The position numbers and the translations under genes are program-made. Of a DNA stretch of 64,000 bases, positions 7,655 through 15,989 are shown piece after piece. The DNA is from JASHVB01 sp035508435 (lineage in GTDB: Bacteria; Pseudomonadota; Alphaproteobacteria; Acetobacterales; Acetobacteraceae), in the NCBI GenBank assembly GCA_035508435.1, contig DATJNA010000217.1, positions 1 to 64,000 on the forward strand, in the 5' to 3' direction. The notes under the pieces are model-generated. The model made no database searches. It saw only the letters and a program-made list of their open reading frames with translations, and was not told where the DNA came from. The first letter of the stretch is position 1, and the number at the start of each line of letters is the position of its first letter.

Positions 7655-9058
7655 ATGTCCACATCCCGTGCGAGTGGCCTGCCTGTCCTGCCGCCCGCCT
7701 GGGGCCTGGCGGTGGTCTGCCTGGGCACGCTGGTGGTGCCGTTCGATTCGGCGGTGAACGTCGCCTTCCCCGCGATCATCCGTGCCTTTGCGCTGCCAAT
7801 TCCGGCGATCCAATGGGTCGTCATTGCCTATACGCTGACCTACGCGGCGCTGATGCTGGTCTGCGGCCGGCTCGGCGACATGCTCAGCCATCGCCGCGTG
7901 TTCCTGCTGGGCAGTGGCTGCAGCGCACTGGCTTTCCTGGGCTGCGCCGCCGCCCCAAGCTACGCTTGGTTGCTGGCAGCGCGCATCGCGCAGGGCGTTG
8001 GTGCGGCACTGGCATTGTCATGCGGCCCCGCGCTTGCCACCGGGCTCTATGCCGAAGCGCAACGGGCCCGTATCCTCGGCATCTACACAATGGTATTCGG
8101 CGCCGGCGGCGCGGCGGGATCGGTGCTGGCCGGCGTGCTGGTGGCGTGGTTCGGCTGGCCCGCCGTGTTCTGGTTCCGCGCGCCGCTGTCGTTGGCGGCA
8201 TTCATCCTGGCGTGGGGACTGCCGCCATCCGAGCCCATCGGCCCGCGCGAAAGCTTCGATGCCGTCGGCGCCGGATTGCTGGTGCTGGCAATCGCCGCGT
8301 TATTGCTCGGCCTGAACAGAGTGCCGGTGGGCGGGGCATGGCCGTTTTTGGCGGGGTTCGTACTGGCCGCTGCCGGCTTCGCACTGCGCGAACGGCGCGC
8401 GGCGTTTCCGATCATCGATCTGCGCTGCTTCGGAGATCTTGATTTTTCGCTGCTGAATGCTGGCAACGTGGCGGTGAGCCTGACGGGCTTCGCGGTGCCG
8501 CTGCTGGCGCCGTTCTTCCTGGTTGGCGTCGCCGGACTTACCGCGCCGGAGGAGGGTGCGATGCTGGCGGTGGCGAGTCTCGGAACGGCGCTGGTCGCGC
8601 CGGTCGCAGGACGGTTGGCAGGCAGCGTGCCGCCGAGGCGGCTGGTGTTGACTGGTGCCGCGGCGACAGCGGTCGGGCAGGCGATGATGAGCTTCACCGC
8701 TGCGTCCACCAATCTGGCGTCGTTCGGCGTCTCGATGTTTGTGCAGGGCGCCGGCCTGGGATTGTTTCAGGTCGGATATTTCGAAATCACGACGGCAACG
8801 TTGCCGCGCGAGCAACGCGGCGTCGCGGGCAGCCTGGTGATGATGACGCGCACGCTGGGCATCGTGACGGGCGCCACGATGCTGATGCTGGGGTTCCAGA
8901 CGCTGCGGGCGCGTCTCGCCGCGAGCGGGGCAGGGGAGGCAGAGGCGTTCCAGGCTGCCTTCCAGCGGGTGTTCCTGCTCGCCGCGGCGCTGCCCGCGGG
9001 AGTGGCAGTGCTCCACTTGCTTCGTCGGCAGAGTGGGCGAGGATCTCTTACCAGGTAA
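7655..9058 (+). CDS. MFS multidrug exporter, DHA2-like
   Basis: A polytopic inner-membrane protein of about 467 residues with 12-14 hydrophobic segments. The first transmembrane region carries DSAVNVAFPAI, resembling the DHA2 motif, and the loop GRLGDMLSHRR at residues 71-81 is MFS motif A. The DHA2 branch exports drugs and dyes in exchange for protons; the substrate here is unknown. Start choice is uncertain: TTG 7634 with 'aggggacc' upstream, GTG 7640 and ATG 7655 are all in frame; the ATG is used. No regulator or HlyD partner is adjacent, so it is probably a standalone transporter. Confidence 0.88.
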   Translation: MSTSRASGLPVLPPAWGLAVVCLGTLVVPFDSAVNVAFPAIIRAFALPIPAIQWVVIAYTLTYAALMLVCGRLGDMLSHRRVFLLGSGCSALAFLGCAAAPSYAWLLAARIAQGVGAALALSCGPALATGLYAEAQRARILGIYTMVFGAGGAAGSVLAGVLVAWFGWPAVFWFRAPLSLAAFILAWGLPPSEPIGPRESFDAVGAGLLVLAIAALLLGLNRVPVGGAWPFLAGFVLAAAGFALRERRAAFPIIDLRCFGDLDFSLLNAGNVAVSLTGFAVPLLAPFFLVGVAGLTAPEEGAMLAVASLGTALVAPVAGRLAGSVPPRRLVLTGAAATAVGQAMMSFTAASTNLASFGVSMFVQGAGLGLFQVGYFEITTATLPREQRGVAGSLVMMTRTLGIVTGATMLMLGFQTLRARLAASGAGEAEAFQAAFQRVFLLAAALPAGVAVLHLLRRQSGRGSLTR

Positions 9059-9612
9059 TTTCTCTGCCGCGAGCTGTCGTCTGTCCGCCGCGAGTTATGA
9101 TGTTTCCTACGCAAGGTGTCGTGTCTCTGTCACCGAGGCGTAGTGTTTGTGCTTGGATTGGCGGTGCACGACAGGCACGAGGGCGGCAGTACACGCCAGT
9201 CGTGGACGCCGAGTGCCGGAACTGGCCGTCCGCGGTCTTGTCGCGGGCGACGTTTCGTGCTCAACGCGGATTGTCTGCCACCGGCGGCACCGATGATTTC
9301 GCATCGTGGTGAGCGTCGCAGTCATGTCCATTCATCTTCTACGATACGGCAGCCTGGGCAATCTTGCCGCCGCTGCGCGCGTTGCGCACTCCGGTCCTCG
9401 CTTGCAAATCCTGGTGTGGCGGCAGCCAGAACGGCACGGAAGAGTGACAAGAGGGTCGGGCTGCCCGGAGGTTTGATATCGGAGCAAGAACCGGAGTTCA
9501 TTCATGACCCAGGCAAGCTATCTGAATGCCGCGGTCATCGTCGTCAGGCAGACCTGTGATGGTCGCTGTCGTCGATCGGTGACCCGCGATGCAACAATCG
9601 AGAGGCATTCCC
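9059..9612. other. 554-bp gap with no recognisable gene
   Basis: Between the MFS exporter and the SnoaL-like gene, short open frames exist on both strands, but none has a convincing start, ribosome site, family motif or consistent codon bias. It presumably contains the promoter for the gene at 9613; no strong promoter was identified. Confidence 0.5.
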
Positions 9613-10062
9613 ATGAGCTTGCAAGATGACAACAAGGCTGTCGTCGGCCGCTGGTTTACCGACTTCTGGGGCAAAACCCGCAACCTGCGCGTGGTCGACG
9701 AGATTGCCGCGCCGGGCATGCTGTTGAAATATTCGCTGCATGAACCCCGCAAGGGTCGCGACGACATCAAGGCCTTCATGACCGATTTCCGCGCGGCGTT
9801 CCCCGATCTGAACTTCTGGGGCACCGCTGACCTGATCGCCGAGGGGGACTACGTCGTCGGTCAGTGGGAGGGCGGCGGCACTCACAGCGGTCCGGCATTC
9901 GCCGACTTTCTTGCCGGCGGCCTGCCCGCCAATACCGGCCGGACAATGCACTTTACCGGCATGACCGTTCTCAAACTGAAGGACGGCAAGATCGTCGAGG
10001 AGATCGGTCTGGATGACGGGGTCACCGCACTGACCCAACTCGGCATGCTCCGCGCCGCCTGA
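9613..10062 (+). CDS. SnoaL-like / NTF2-fold ester cyclase family protein
   Basis: A 149-residue cytoplasmic protein beginning MSLQDDNKAVVGRWFTDFWGK. The layout matches SnoaL-like proteins of the NTF2-fold superfamily: N-terminal helices, FMTDFRAAFPDLNFWGTADLIAEGDYVVGQWEGGGTH, and LPANTGRTMHFTGMTVLKLKDGKIVEEIGLDD. In this group PDL...G.GD.VV..W..GTH and G.DGKIVE are hallmark segments. Some members cyclise polyketide esters, but most have unknown substrates. The ATG at 9613 is preferred over one at 9589 because the domain begins there. A hairpin at 10071 probably ends the transcript. Confidence 0.8.
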   Translation: MSLQDDNKAVVGRWFTDFWGKTRNLRVVDEIAAPGMLLKYSLHEPRKGRDDIKAFMTDFRAAFPDLNFWGTADLIAEGDYVVGQWEGGGTHSGPAFADFLAGGLPANTGRTMHFTGMTVLKLKDGKIVEEIGLDDGVTALTQLGMLRAA

Positions 10063-10070
10063 GCCATGGG

Positions 10071-10098
10071 TAGCCGCCGGTCGTCCGAGCGGCGGCTA
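10071..10098 (+). terminator. Probable terminator hairpin after the SnoaL-like gene
   Basis: A nine-base-pair perfect stem, tagccgccg (10071-10079) with cggcggcta (10090-10098), with a 10-nt loop, starts eight bases after the stop codon. The following sequence 'tctctc' is only moderately T-rich, so termination may be partial. Confidence 0.55.
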
Positions 10099-10267
10099 TC
10101 TCTCACGCCGTCGAAGGGTTTCGCATCAACTTGATATAACGGCAGTACTGGAAGGTCAGGCGATGCGCGTGACTGTGTCCTGGCCAAAATGGAGAATTGC
10201 GCCGGTCGCGTCCCCCCGCACTCCGGATCCTGCCGCCAAATCGGAAAATCAGCACCGGCAGCGGGAC

Positions 10268-10375
10268 GAGCCTTCCGGCAAGGCGAATGTGGGCCAGCCA
10301 TGCGGAACGGCGAAGTTCGGCAAGCCAGGCGGCAAAGCGAATTCGGGCAAGCCATCCGGAAAACCGGATTTGAAA
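10268..10375 (+). repeat. Four imperfect 27-bp tandem repeats
   Basis: Four head-to-tail units, 10268-10294, 10295-10321, 10322-10348 and 10349-10375, share the pattern 'aagcca.gcgg.aaagcgaa.tcgggc'. The plus frame reads as nine-residue units of the form KPxGKAxxG, but no convincing gene surrounds it. It occupies the 381-bp gap before ogt, which otherwise holds only weak promoter-like AT-rich spots near 10134 ('tataac') and 10420. Confidence 0.75.
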
Positions 10376-10443
10376 GTAAGACCTGGAGTGTCTCAGTGGC
10401 CGCCAACGCCGATTATCAGAGTATACACAGCGGAGACCCTGTT

Positions 10444-10971
10444 ATGACGACCCAAACCCTCGCTGCCGAACCAGAAACCTTGCGTTTCGGCTATGGCGAC
10501 ACCGTGCTCGGGACCATCGTGGTCGCCGCGAGCATGCGCGGAATCGTCGCCCTGTTCTTTGGTGACGATCGTGCCAGGCTGCTGCGCGATCTGAAGGATG
10601 CGTTCCCGGAAGCCGCGTTGGTTCTCGACCAGCCCGGGCTGGCGCAAACCATTGCCAAGGCCGCCGCCCTGATCGGCGCGCCGCACCTCGAGACCGATCT
10701 GACGCTCGATCTGCGTGGCTCGCCGGTGGAGCTGGCCGTTTGGCATGCGCTGCGGACTATTCCGGCGGGCGAGACGCGTAGCTATGGCGCAATCGCGCGG
10801 AGCCTGCCGATAGCGGCAACCGCGCAGGAGGTTGGCGCGGCATGCGCCGCGAACCGCGTTGCGGTTGCCGTCCCTTGCCACCGCGTCGTGAAGTCCGATG
10901 GTTCGATTTCCGGCTATCGCTGGGGTGTGCGGCGCAAGCGGCGCCTCATCAACTTGGAAGGAGTGGCGTGA
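10444..10971 (+). CDS. ogt: Methylated-DNA--protein-cysteine methyltransferase (Ogt / Ada C-terminal domain)
   Basis: The 175-residue protein transfers the alkyl group from O6-alkylguanine to its own cysteine in a suicide reaction. The acceptor site VPCHRVV places the Cys at residue 145, followed by SDGSISGYRWGVRRKRRLINLE, the helix-turn end typical of the Ada C-terminal domain. The N-terminal DNA-phosphotriester and AraC domains of full Ada are absent, so it cannot act as the classical regulator. Its stop codon overlaps the ATG of the next gene (tgAtg), and that gene overlaps alkB: a three-gene alkylation-damage operon. Confidence 0.92.
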   Translation: MTTQTLAAEPETLRFGYGDTVLGTIVVAASMRGIVALFFGDDRARLLRDLKDAFPEAALVLDQPGLAQTIAKAAALIGAPHLETDLTLDLRGSPVELAVWHALRTIPAGETRSYGAIARSLPIAATAQEVGAACAANRVAVAVPCHRVVKSDGSISGYRWGVRRKRRLINLEGVA

Positions 10972-11777
10972 TGCCTGCTGTTTCGCGCAAGACGCATACC
11001 TGCGAACGCGACCTGGCCCTCGCGAGCAGATCGCCCGCGGATGCAACGGCGATCCAGGCCGAGAATGCGGCGGCGGTCCAGGATCGGGTCGATGCGGTGG
11101 ACTGGGCGCAGGCCCACGCCGATCTCGACGCCCAGGGCTGGGCCATCGTGCGGAAGCTTCTGACCCATGGCGAGGCGGATTCAATTGCTGGCTTGTACGA
11201 TCAGCAGCAAGGCTTCCGCAGCCAGGTCATCATGAGCAAGCACGGTTTCGGTCGTGGTGAGTACAAGTATTTCAGCTACCCGCTGCCGCCGCTGATCCAG
11301 GCGCTTCGTACCGCGGCCTATCCCCAGCTCGTGCCCATCGCCAATCAGTGGCATAAGCGCATGGGAAACGACGTGCGCTTCCCGCGCGACCACGCCGCGT
11401 TCCTCGATCGCTGCCATCAGGCGGGTCAGGTTCGTCCGACGCCGCTGCTTCTTGAGTATGCGCCGGAGGACTATAATTGCCTCCACCGTGACCTCTACGG
11501 CGAACATGTGTTCCCGCTACAGATCGCGATTCTGTTGGACCAGCCAGGCGAGGATTTCGAGGGCGGCGAGTTCGTGATGACGGAGCAACGTCCTCGCATG
11601 CAGACCCGCGCAATGGTTCTACCGCTGAAGAAGGGTGACGCGGCGGTGTTCGCCGTGAACCGCCGCCCGACAAAAGGGACGCGTGGCGACTACCAGGTGA
11701 GGCTGAACCATGGTGTCAGCAAGCTGCACGCGGGCAAGCGGCACACCGTTGGCATTATCTTCCACGATGCTGCCTGA
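10971..11777 (+). CDS. 2-oxoglutarate/Fe(II) oxygenase of the alkylation-repair operon
   Basis: This 268-residue protein has a jelly-roll dioxygenase core. The iron-binding HxD is in NCLHRDLYGEHVFPLQ (His172, Asp174), the distal His is probably in VRLNHGVSKLHAG (His247), and FEGGEFVMTEQRPRMQ is typical of prolyl-hydroxylase-like folds. The N-terminal 50 residues are poorly conserved in appearance. It is distinct from AlkB (the next gene), so the operon encodes two different 2OG oxygenases. This one is likely to act on DNA, RNA or a protein during alkylation stress; the substrate is unknown. Overlaps on both sides (1 nt with ogt, 11 nt with alkB) indicate tight coupling. Confidence 0.85.
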   Translation: MPAVSRKTHTCERDLALASRSPADATAIQAENAAAVQDRVDAVDWAQAHADLDAQGWAIVRKLLTHGEADSIAGLYDQQQGFRSQVIMSKHGFGRGEYKYFSYPLPPLIQALRTAAYPQLVPIANQWHKRMGNDVRFPRDHAAFLDRCHQAGQVRPTPLLLEYAPEDYNCLHRDLYGEHVFPLQIAILLDQPGEDFEGGEFVMTEQRPRMQTRAMVLPLKKGDAAVFAVNRRPTKGTRGDYQVRLNHGVSKLHAGKRHTVGIIFHDAA

Positions 11778-12429
11778 CCCCGGTTCATTCGCGCTCGATG
11801 AAGCCCAGAACGGCGTTCGCCGCGTCGCTCTGAGCCCGTCCGCCGTGGCGCTGCGCGGTTTCGCTCGCGCGTGTGCGCCGGAACTCGTCGCTGCCATCGG
11901 CGCAATCGCCGCGGTCTCGCCGTTCCGCCACATGGTCACGCCGGGCGGTTGGGCGATGTCGGTGGCAATGACCAACTGCGGAAGGGCTGGCTGGGTCACC
12001 GATCGCACCGGTTACCGCTATGATGCGATCGATCCGGCGACCGGCCGGGCGTGGCCGGAGATGCCGCGGATGTTCGCTGACCTGGCCGCCGATGCCGCCG
12101 CGGCGGCGGGCTTCGGCGGCTTTCGGCCCGACGCCTGTCTGGTCAACCGCTATGCGCCGGGTGCCCGGCTCTCGCTGCATCAGGATCGCAACGAACGCGA
12201 CTTTGATCAGCCGATCGTGTCGGTCTCGCTGGGCTTGCCGGCCATCTTCCTGTGGGGTGGCCAGACACGAGCCGCGAAGGTCACGCGCATTCCGCTGATC
12301 CACGGCGACGTGGTGGTTTGGGGCGGGGCCGATCGCCTGACCTTCCACGGCGTCCATGCCTTGGCCGAGGGCGAGCACGAGCTGACCGGTGCCTGTCGCT
12401 TCAACATCACCTTCAGACGGGCGCTTTGA
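11767..12429 (+). CDS. alkB: DNA/RNA oxidative demethylase AlkB
   Basis: A 220-residue AlkB homologue that removes methyl groups from 1-methyladenine and 3-methylcytosine with Fe(II) and 2-oxoglutarate. Visible are LVNRYAPGARLSLHQDRNE with the HxD pair at His138/Asp140, the distal His194 in LTFHGVHAL, and the 2OG-binding arginines of RFNITFRR (211 and 217). VSVSLGLPAIFLWGG is the family's conserved strand. Length matches E. coli AlkB. The start at 11767 lies within the previous gene's last codons. It ends just before an interspersed repeat cluster and converges with an ABC permease gene. Confidence 0.95.
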   Translation: MLPDPGSFALDEAQNGVRRVALSPSAVALRGFARACAPELVAAIGAIAAVSPFRHMVTPGGWAMSVAMTNCGRAGWVTDRTGYRYDAIDPATGRAWPEMPRMFADLAADAAAAAGFGGFRPDACLVNRYAPGARLSLHQDRNERDFDQPIVSVSLGLPAIFLWGGQTRAAKVTRIPLIHGDVVVWGGADRLTFHGVHALAEGEHELTGACRFNITFRRAL

Positions 12430-12435
12430 TGTCTT

Positions 12436-12680
12436 TGTCATTGTGAGGACCGCGGGCAAAGCGTAGCGGGGCAAAGCAGTCCTGGCCGAGCGATGCGCGA
12501 GCCATCCGGGCATGATTCCAGTCGAGACTGCGCTGTCGTGTCGTTCCTTGCAATGACAGGCATTTTGACGTCGGCCGGGATTGCCTCGTCCCGCCGCGCT
12601 TCGCTCGTGGTCCGCGCAATGACATGCATTTCACGGGCCTGATCGAGATTGCTTCGTCGCGTCGTTCCTCGCATTGACAG
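12436..12680. repeat. Interspersed repeat cluster 3 (one inverted, three direct copies)
   Basis: The cluster fills the space between the convergent 3' ends of alkB and the ABC permease. An inverted copy at 12436-12480 is followed by direct copies ending 'gcaatgacagg' (about 12559), 'gcaatgacatg' (about 12626) and 'gcattgacag' (12680). Its position between converging genes suggests it may serve as a bidirectional transcription end. Confidence 0.85.
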
Positions 12681-12686
12681 TCAGCG

Positions 12687-13814
12687 CTAATCCAGCGTCT
12701 CGCGATACGACATCACCGCCACCGCGCTGACCAGCACCGCGAATACCGCCATGGGCCAAAGGTTCGGCACGATCTCTGCCATCGTGTTGCCCTTCAGCAG
12801 CACGCCGCGGCAGATGCGCAGCACATGTGTCAGCGGCAGCAGCTCGCCGATCGCGCGTGCCCAGCCCGGCATGCCCTGGAACGGGAACATGAAGCCCGAC
12901 AGCATCATCGACGGCAGTAGCGAGAATTGTGCCAACTGCTGCGCCGATTGCTGCGTCCGCGCGATGGTAGAGAACAGGATCCCCAGCGCCAGGTTGCCGG
13001 CGATGAACACGCCCAGCGCCACCAGCAGCAGCGGAATGGAACCGCGCACGGGCACGTGGAACGCCAATGCCGAGACAGTCAGGATCAGCATCACCTGCAC
13101 ATAGCCGAGTCCGACATAGGGCACGATCTTGCCCAGCATCACTTCCACTGGTCGCACCGGCATCGACAGCAGATGCTCCATCGTGCCAGATTCGCGTTCG
13201 CGCGTGATCGAGAGTGTGGTGATCACCAGCGTCGACATCAGCAGAATTGTTCCAATCAATCCCGGAACGATATTCAAAGCCGTAATTTGCTCCGGATTGT
13301 AACGCGCGTGCACCACCACGGTGAAGGGCGGCGATGTGGCCGTGGTCCGCATGTTCGGCGGCAGGTCGCGCTGCACCACCGTGGCGTTCAGCGCCGCCAC
13401 CGCCGCGGTAGCGTTGCCGATCGCGACGGGGTCTGTCGCATCGGTATCGAGCAATACCGACGGGTGCTCACTGCGGTCCACCGCGCGGGCGAAGCCCGGC
13501 GGGATTTCCAGCACGAACAATACGTCGCCGCGCGCCAGCGCCTCATCGGCCTGGCGTTCGGTCGCGAAGGTGCGAATGTCGAAATAGCCGGTGTTCTGCA
13601 ACGCGGTCACGATGGTGCGCTCGTATTGCGAATGGCTGGCCGACAACAGCCCGGTCGGCAGGTGGTGCGGGTTTGTATTGATAGCGAAACCGAATAGGAA
13701 GAGCTGCAGCAAGGGCAGCATCACGGTCAGGCCGATGGTCATCGGATCGCGGCGCATCTGCTGCCATTCCTTGCGCAGCATTGCCGCCAGCCGCGCCCAG
13801 GAGAATTGGGTCAT
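12687..13814 (-). CDS. ABC-2 type export permease
   Basis: The 375-residue inner-membrane protein has the ABC-2 layout: one transmembrane helix near the N-terminus (TVMLPLLQLFLFGFAI), a long periplasmic domain of about 150 residues, then five more hydrophobic helices from NIVPGLIGTILLMSTLVITTLSITRERESGTMEHLL to the C-terminus. RERESGTMEHLLSMPVRPVEVMLGK is the typical cytoplasmic coupling segment. It resembles YbhR/YbhS and the drug exporter permeases of the DrrB type. Its first codons overlap the ATPase gene by four bases. Only one permease is present, so the exporter is probably a homodimer. Confidence 0.9.
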   Translation of the reverse strand: MTQFSWARLAAMLRKEWQQMRRDPMTIGLTVMLPLLQLFLFGFAINTNPHHLPTGLLSASHSQYERTIVTALQNTGYFDIRTFATERQADEALARGDVLFVLEIPPGFARAVDRSEHPSVLLDTDATDPVAIGNATAAVAALNATVVQRDLPPNMRTTATSPPFTVVVHARYNPEQITALNIVPGLIGTILLMSTLVITTLSITRERESGTMEHLLSMPVRPVEVMLGKIVPYVGLGYVQVMLILTVSALAFHVPVRGSIPLLLVALGVFIAGNLALGILFSTIARTQQSAQQLAQFSLLPSMMLSGFMFPFQGMPGWARAIGELLPLTHVLRICRGVLLKGNTMAEIVPNLWPMAVFAVLVSAVAVMSYRETLD

Positions 13815-14728
13815 TCGTCCTTCTCCTGCTCATTCAGCATGTGGATGAACACGTCATCGAGTCGCGGCGGCACTTCCTGCCAGCCGAGCCCGTTCGTGGG
13901 CAGCGATTCCGTGGCGGCGCGTAATGCGGCCCGGTCCCGACCGGCGATGCGCAACGCATCGCCAAACACCGCGGCGGTTTCCACGCCCGGGCGGTGGCGG
14001 AGTTGGCGCACGGCGGCCTCGATGCCGGGGCCGGTGGCCTGAAAGACCACGAGGCCCGCGGCCTGCACCACTTCGTGCGCCGAGCCCTGCACCACCAGTC
14101 GGCCGTCGGCGAGATACACCACCCGCTGGCAGCGTTCCGCCTCGTCCATGTAGTGGGTGGAGACCAGTACGGTCATGCCGTCGGCGGCCATCTCGTGGAT
14201 CAGGTCCCAGAACTCGCGGCGTGCCTTGGCGTCCACGCCGGCAGTGGGTTCATCCAGCAGCAGCAGCTTCGGTCGGTGCAGCACGCAGGCGGCGAGCGCC
14301 AAACGCTGCTTCCAGCCACCGGAAAGCTGCCTGGCGAGGTGTTGGGCGTAGCGGGTCAACTCGAAGCGTTGCAGCACGTCGGCCAGCACGCGCCGGCGAT
14401 CGGCCAGTTGATACAGGCGGGCGACGAATTCCAAATTCTCAGTGACGGTCAGGTCGTCGTAGAGGCTGAACTTCTGCGGCATGTAGCCGACCTGCAGGCG
14501 GATCTGCGGTGACGCGCGAAGCAGGTCGTAGCCGAGGCAGGTACCGCCACCGGCATCCGGGCGCAGCAGGCCGCAGATCAGGCGGATGGTGGTGGTCTTG
14601 CCGCTGCCATTGCCGCCGAGGAAGCCGCAGATCTCACCTTCGGCCACCTGCAACGAGAGCCCGTCCACAACGCGGTTGGCGCCGAAGCTTTTCACCAGAT
14701 CGCGCACGTCGATGGCGAGGGCGGTCAT
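13811..14728 (-). CDS. ABC transporter ATPase subunit of the ABC-2 exporter
   Basis: A 305-residue cytoplasmic ATPase. Walker A is GGNGSGKTT, the Q-loop MPQKFSLYDDLTV, the signature LSGGWKQRLALAA, Walker B KLLLLDEPTAGVD, and the H-loop STHYMDEA. The C-terminal 80 residues (VFQATGPGIEAAVRQL...) form the extra domain seen in drug-export ATPases. An upstream in-frame ATG at 14803 would add 25 residues derived from repeat-like DNA, so MTALAIDVRDL at 14728 is preferred. It drives the permease encoded immediately downstream (four-base overlap) and belongs to the TetR-HlyD-ABC set. Confidence 0.93.
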   Translation of the reverse strand: MTALAIDVRDLVKSFGANRVVDGLSLQVAEGEICGFLGGNGSGKTTTIRLICGLLRPDAGGGTCLGYDLLRASPQIRLQVGYMPQKFSLYDDLTVTENLEFVARLYQLADRRRVLADVLQRFELTRYAQHLARQLSGGWKQRLALAACVLHRPKLLLLDEPTAGVDAKARREFWDLIHEMAADGMTVLVSTHYMDEAERCQRVVYLADGRLVVQGSAHEVVQAAGLVVFQATGPGIEAAVRQLRHRPGVETAAVFGDALRIAGRDRAALRAATESLPTNGLGWQEVPPRLDDVFIHMLNEQEKDE

Positions 14729-14807
14729 TGCTCGCTCGCCGAGGTGGCCCGACACGACGTGTCGAAAGGGTCCCGATATGAGATCCCGAACCAGGCGCGA
14801 CACGACA

Positions 14808-15003
14808 TATCATTGCGAGGCTCGTCGGGACCGAAGCAACCTTGTTCAGTCGGAAGCACGCACCGATCGAGCGCACGATGGAACGAGATTGCTGCGTCAC
14901 TCTGCTCCTCGCAATGACAGGTGAACGAGGTTGCTTCGCCGCTCCGCTCCTCGCAATGACAGGTGAACGAGGTTGCTTCGCCGCTCCGCTCCTCGCAATG
15001 GCA
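14808..15003. repeat. Interspersed repeat cluster 4 with a perfect 42-bp tandem duplication
   Basis: An inverted copy at about 14808-14840 is followed by a direct copy ending near 14920, then two identical 42-bp units at 14916-14957 and 14958-14999 of the form 'gacaggtgaacgaggttgct...gcaat'. The perfect identity shows recent duplication. The cluster separates hlyD from the ATPase gene inside an otherwise co-directional set. Confidence 0.9.
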
Positions 15004-15014
15004 AGTGGCCGCGG

Positions 15015-15989
15015 TCACGGCGCCGGCCTGATCGTCACCGGCTGCCCAGGGTGCAGCATCGTGGCCTGGGCGAGGTCGGGATGCGCCTCGATCATGTAGA
15101 CCAGCTTGTCGCGGGTTTGCTCACTGTAGATCACGGGCGGGGTGTATTCGGGCTGCGGCGAAATGAAGGTCACGTTGGCAGTCAGCCCACCGGCGCAGGT
15201 GTCGCACACGATCGACAGGCGTTCGCGCGTGTGGATGCCGGCGAGCGCGGTCTCGGGGACGAAGAAACGAACCAAGATGTTCCCCGGCGGCAGCAATTCC
15301 ACCACCGGCGTCCCGGCGTCCATCATCTCACCCGGGACGGCATAGGTATCGGCGACCTCGGCCGCCATCGGTGCCGCGACATGGCGCTGCGCCAGCCGCC
15401 AATCCGCTTGCTCCAGCGCCGCCTGCTGCGCCGCCACCACTTTCTGTTGCGCCTCGATCTCGAACTGGCGGCCGGTGGGGTCCTGGATCTGTCGCAGCTT
15501 TGCCTGCGACGCCTCGACATGGGCGTTCGCCGAGGCGAGCTGCGCGCGCTGCTGGTCCACGATTTGCTGCGTGGCGGCGCCGGAGCGCAGCAGTTGCTGG
15601 TTGCGGTTCAGGTCCTCGGCGATCTGGTCGCGGGTGGCGATCATGTCCGCGAGGTCGGCCTTGGCCTGGGCGATCTCGGTCTCGCGGCCGGCCTTCTCCA
15701 GATTGGTCAGGCGGTCCTTGGCTTCGGCCAAAGACGCAGCGGCTTGCTCCTGGGCGGCGCACTCACTGGTGTCGTCCTGCGCGAACAAGGGCGCGCCGGC
15801 AGCGACCTGCTGGCCGCGATGGACGGAAAGCGTGACGAGCTGCCCGGCCAAGGTCGGCGCCACGCGGACGAAGTCGGCATCGACGTAGCCCTGCCACCCC
15901 GGCGGCGCATCGTCGCGGTCCTGCCACCACCATGCGCCGCCGACGGCCAGCGCGACCAGCGCCAGTATGGGGAGCACCAGGCGCTTCAT
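15015..15989 (-). CDS. HlyD-family membrane fusion / adaptor protein
   Basis: The 324-residue protein is anchored by one N-terminal helix (LVLPILALVALAVGGAWWW). The body is a HlyD adaptor: a biotinyl-lipoyl half (GYVDADFVRVAPTLAGQLVTLSVHRGQQVAAGAPLFAQDD), a long coiled-coil hairpin of about 120 residues rich in Ala, Gln and Glu, the second lipoyl half (RHVAAPMAAEVADTYAVPGEMMDAGTPVVELL) and a beta-barrel. It resembles YbhG and links the ABC-2 exporter to the outer membrane in the periplasm. The start at 15989 lies inside the TetR stop region (four-base overlap), so the regulator is translationally coupled to the exporter. Confidence 0.92.
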   Translation of the reverse strand: MKRLVLPILALVALAVGGAWWWQDRDDAPPGWQGYVDADFVRVAPTLAGQLVTLSVHRGQQVAAGAPLFAQDDTSECAAQEQAAASLAEAKDRLTNLEKAGRETEIAQAKADLADMIATRDQIAEDLNRNQQLLRSGAATQQIVDQQRAQLASANAHVEASQAKLRQIQDPTGRQFEIEAQQKVVAAQQAALEQADWRLAQRHVAAPMAAEVADTYAVPGEMMDAGTPVVELLPPGNILVRFFVPETALAGIHTRERLSIVCDTCAGGLTANVTFISPQPEYTPPVIYSEQTRDKLVYMIEAHPDLAQATMLHPGQPVTIRPAP

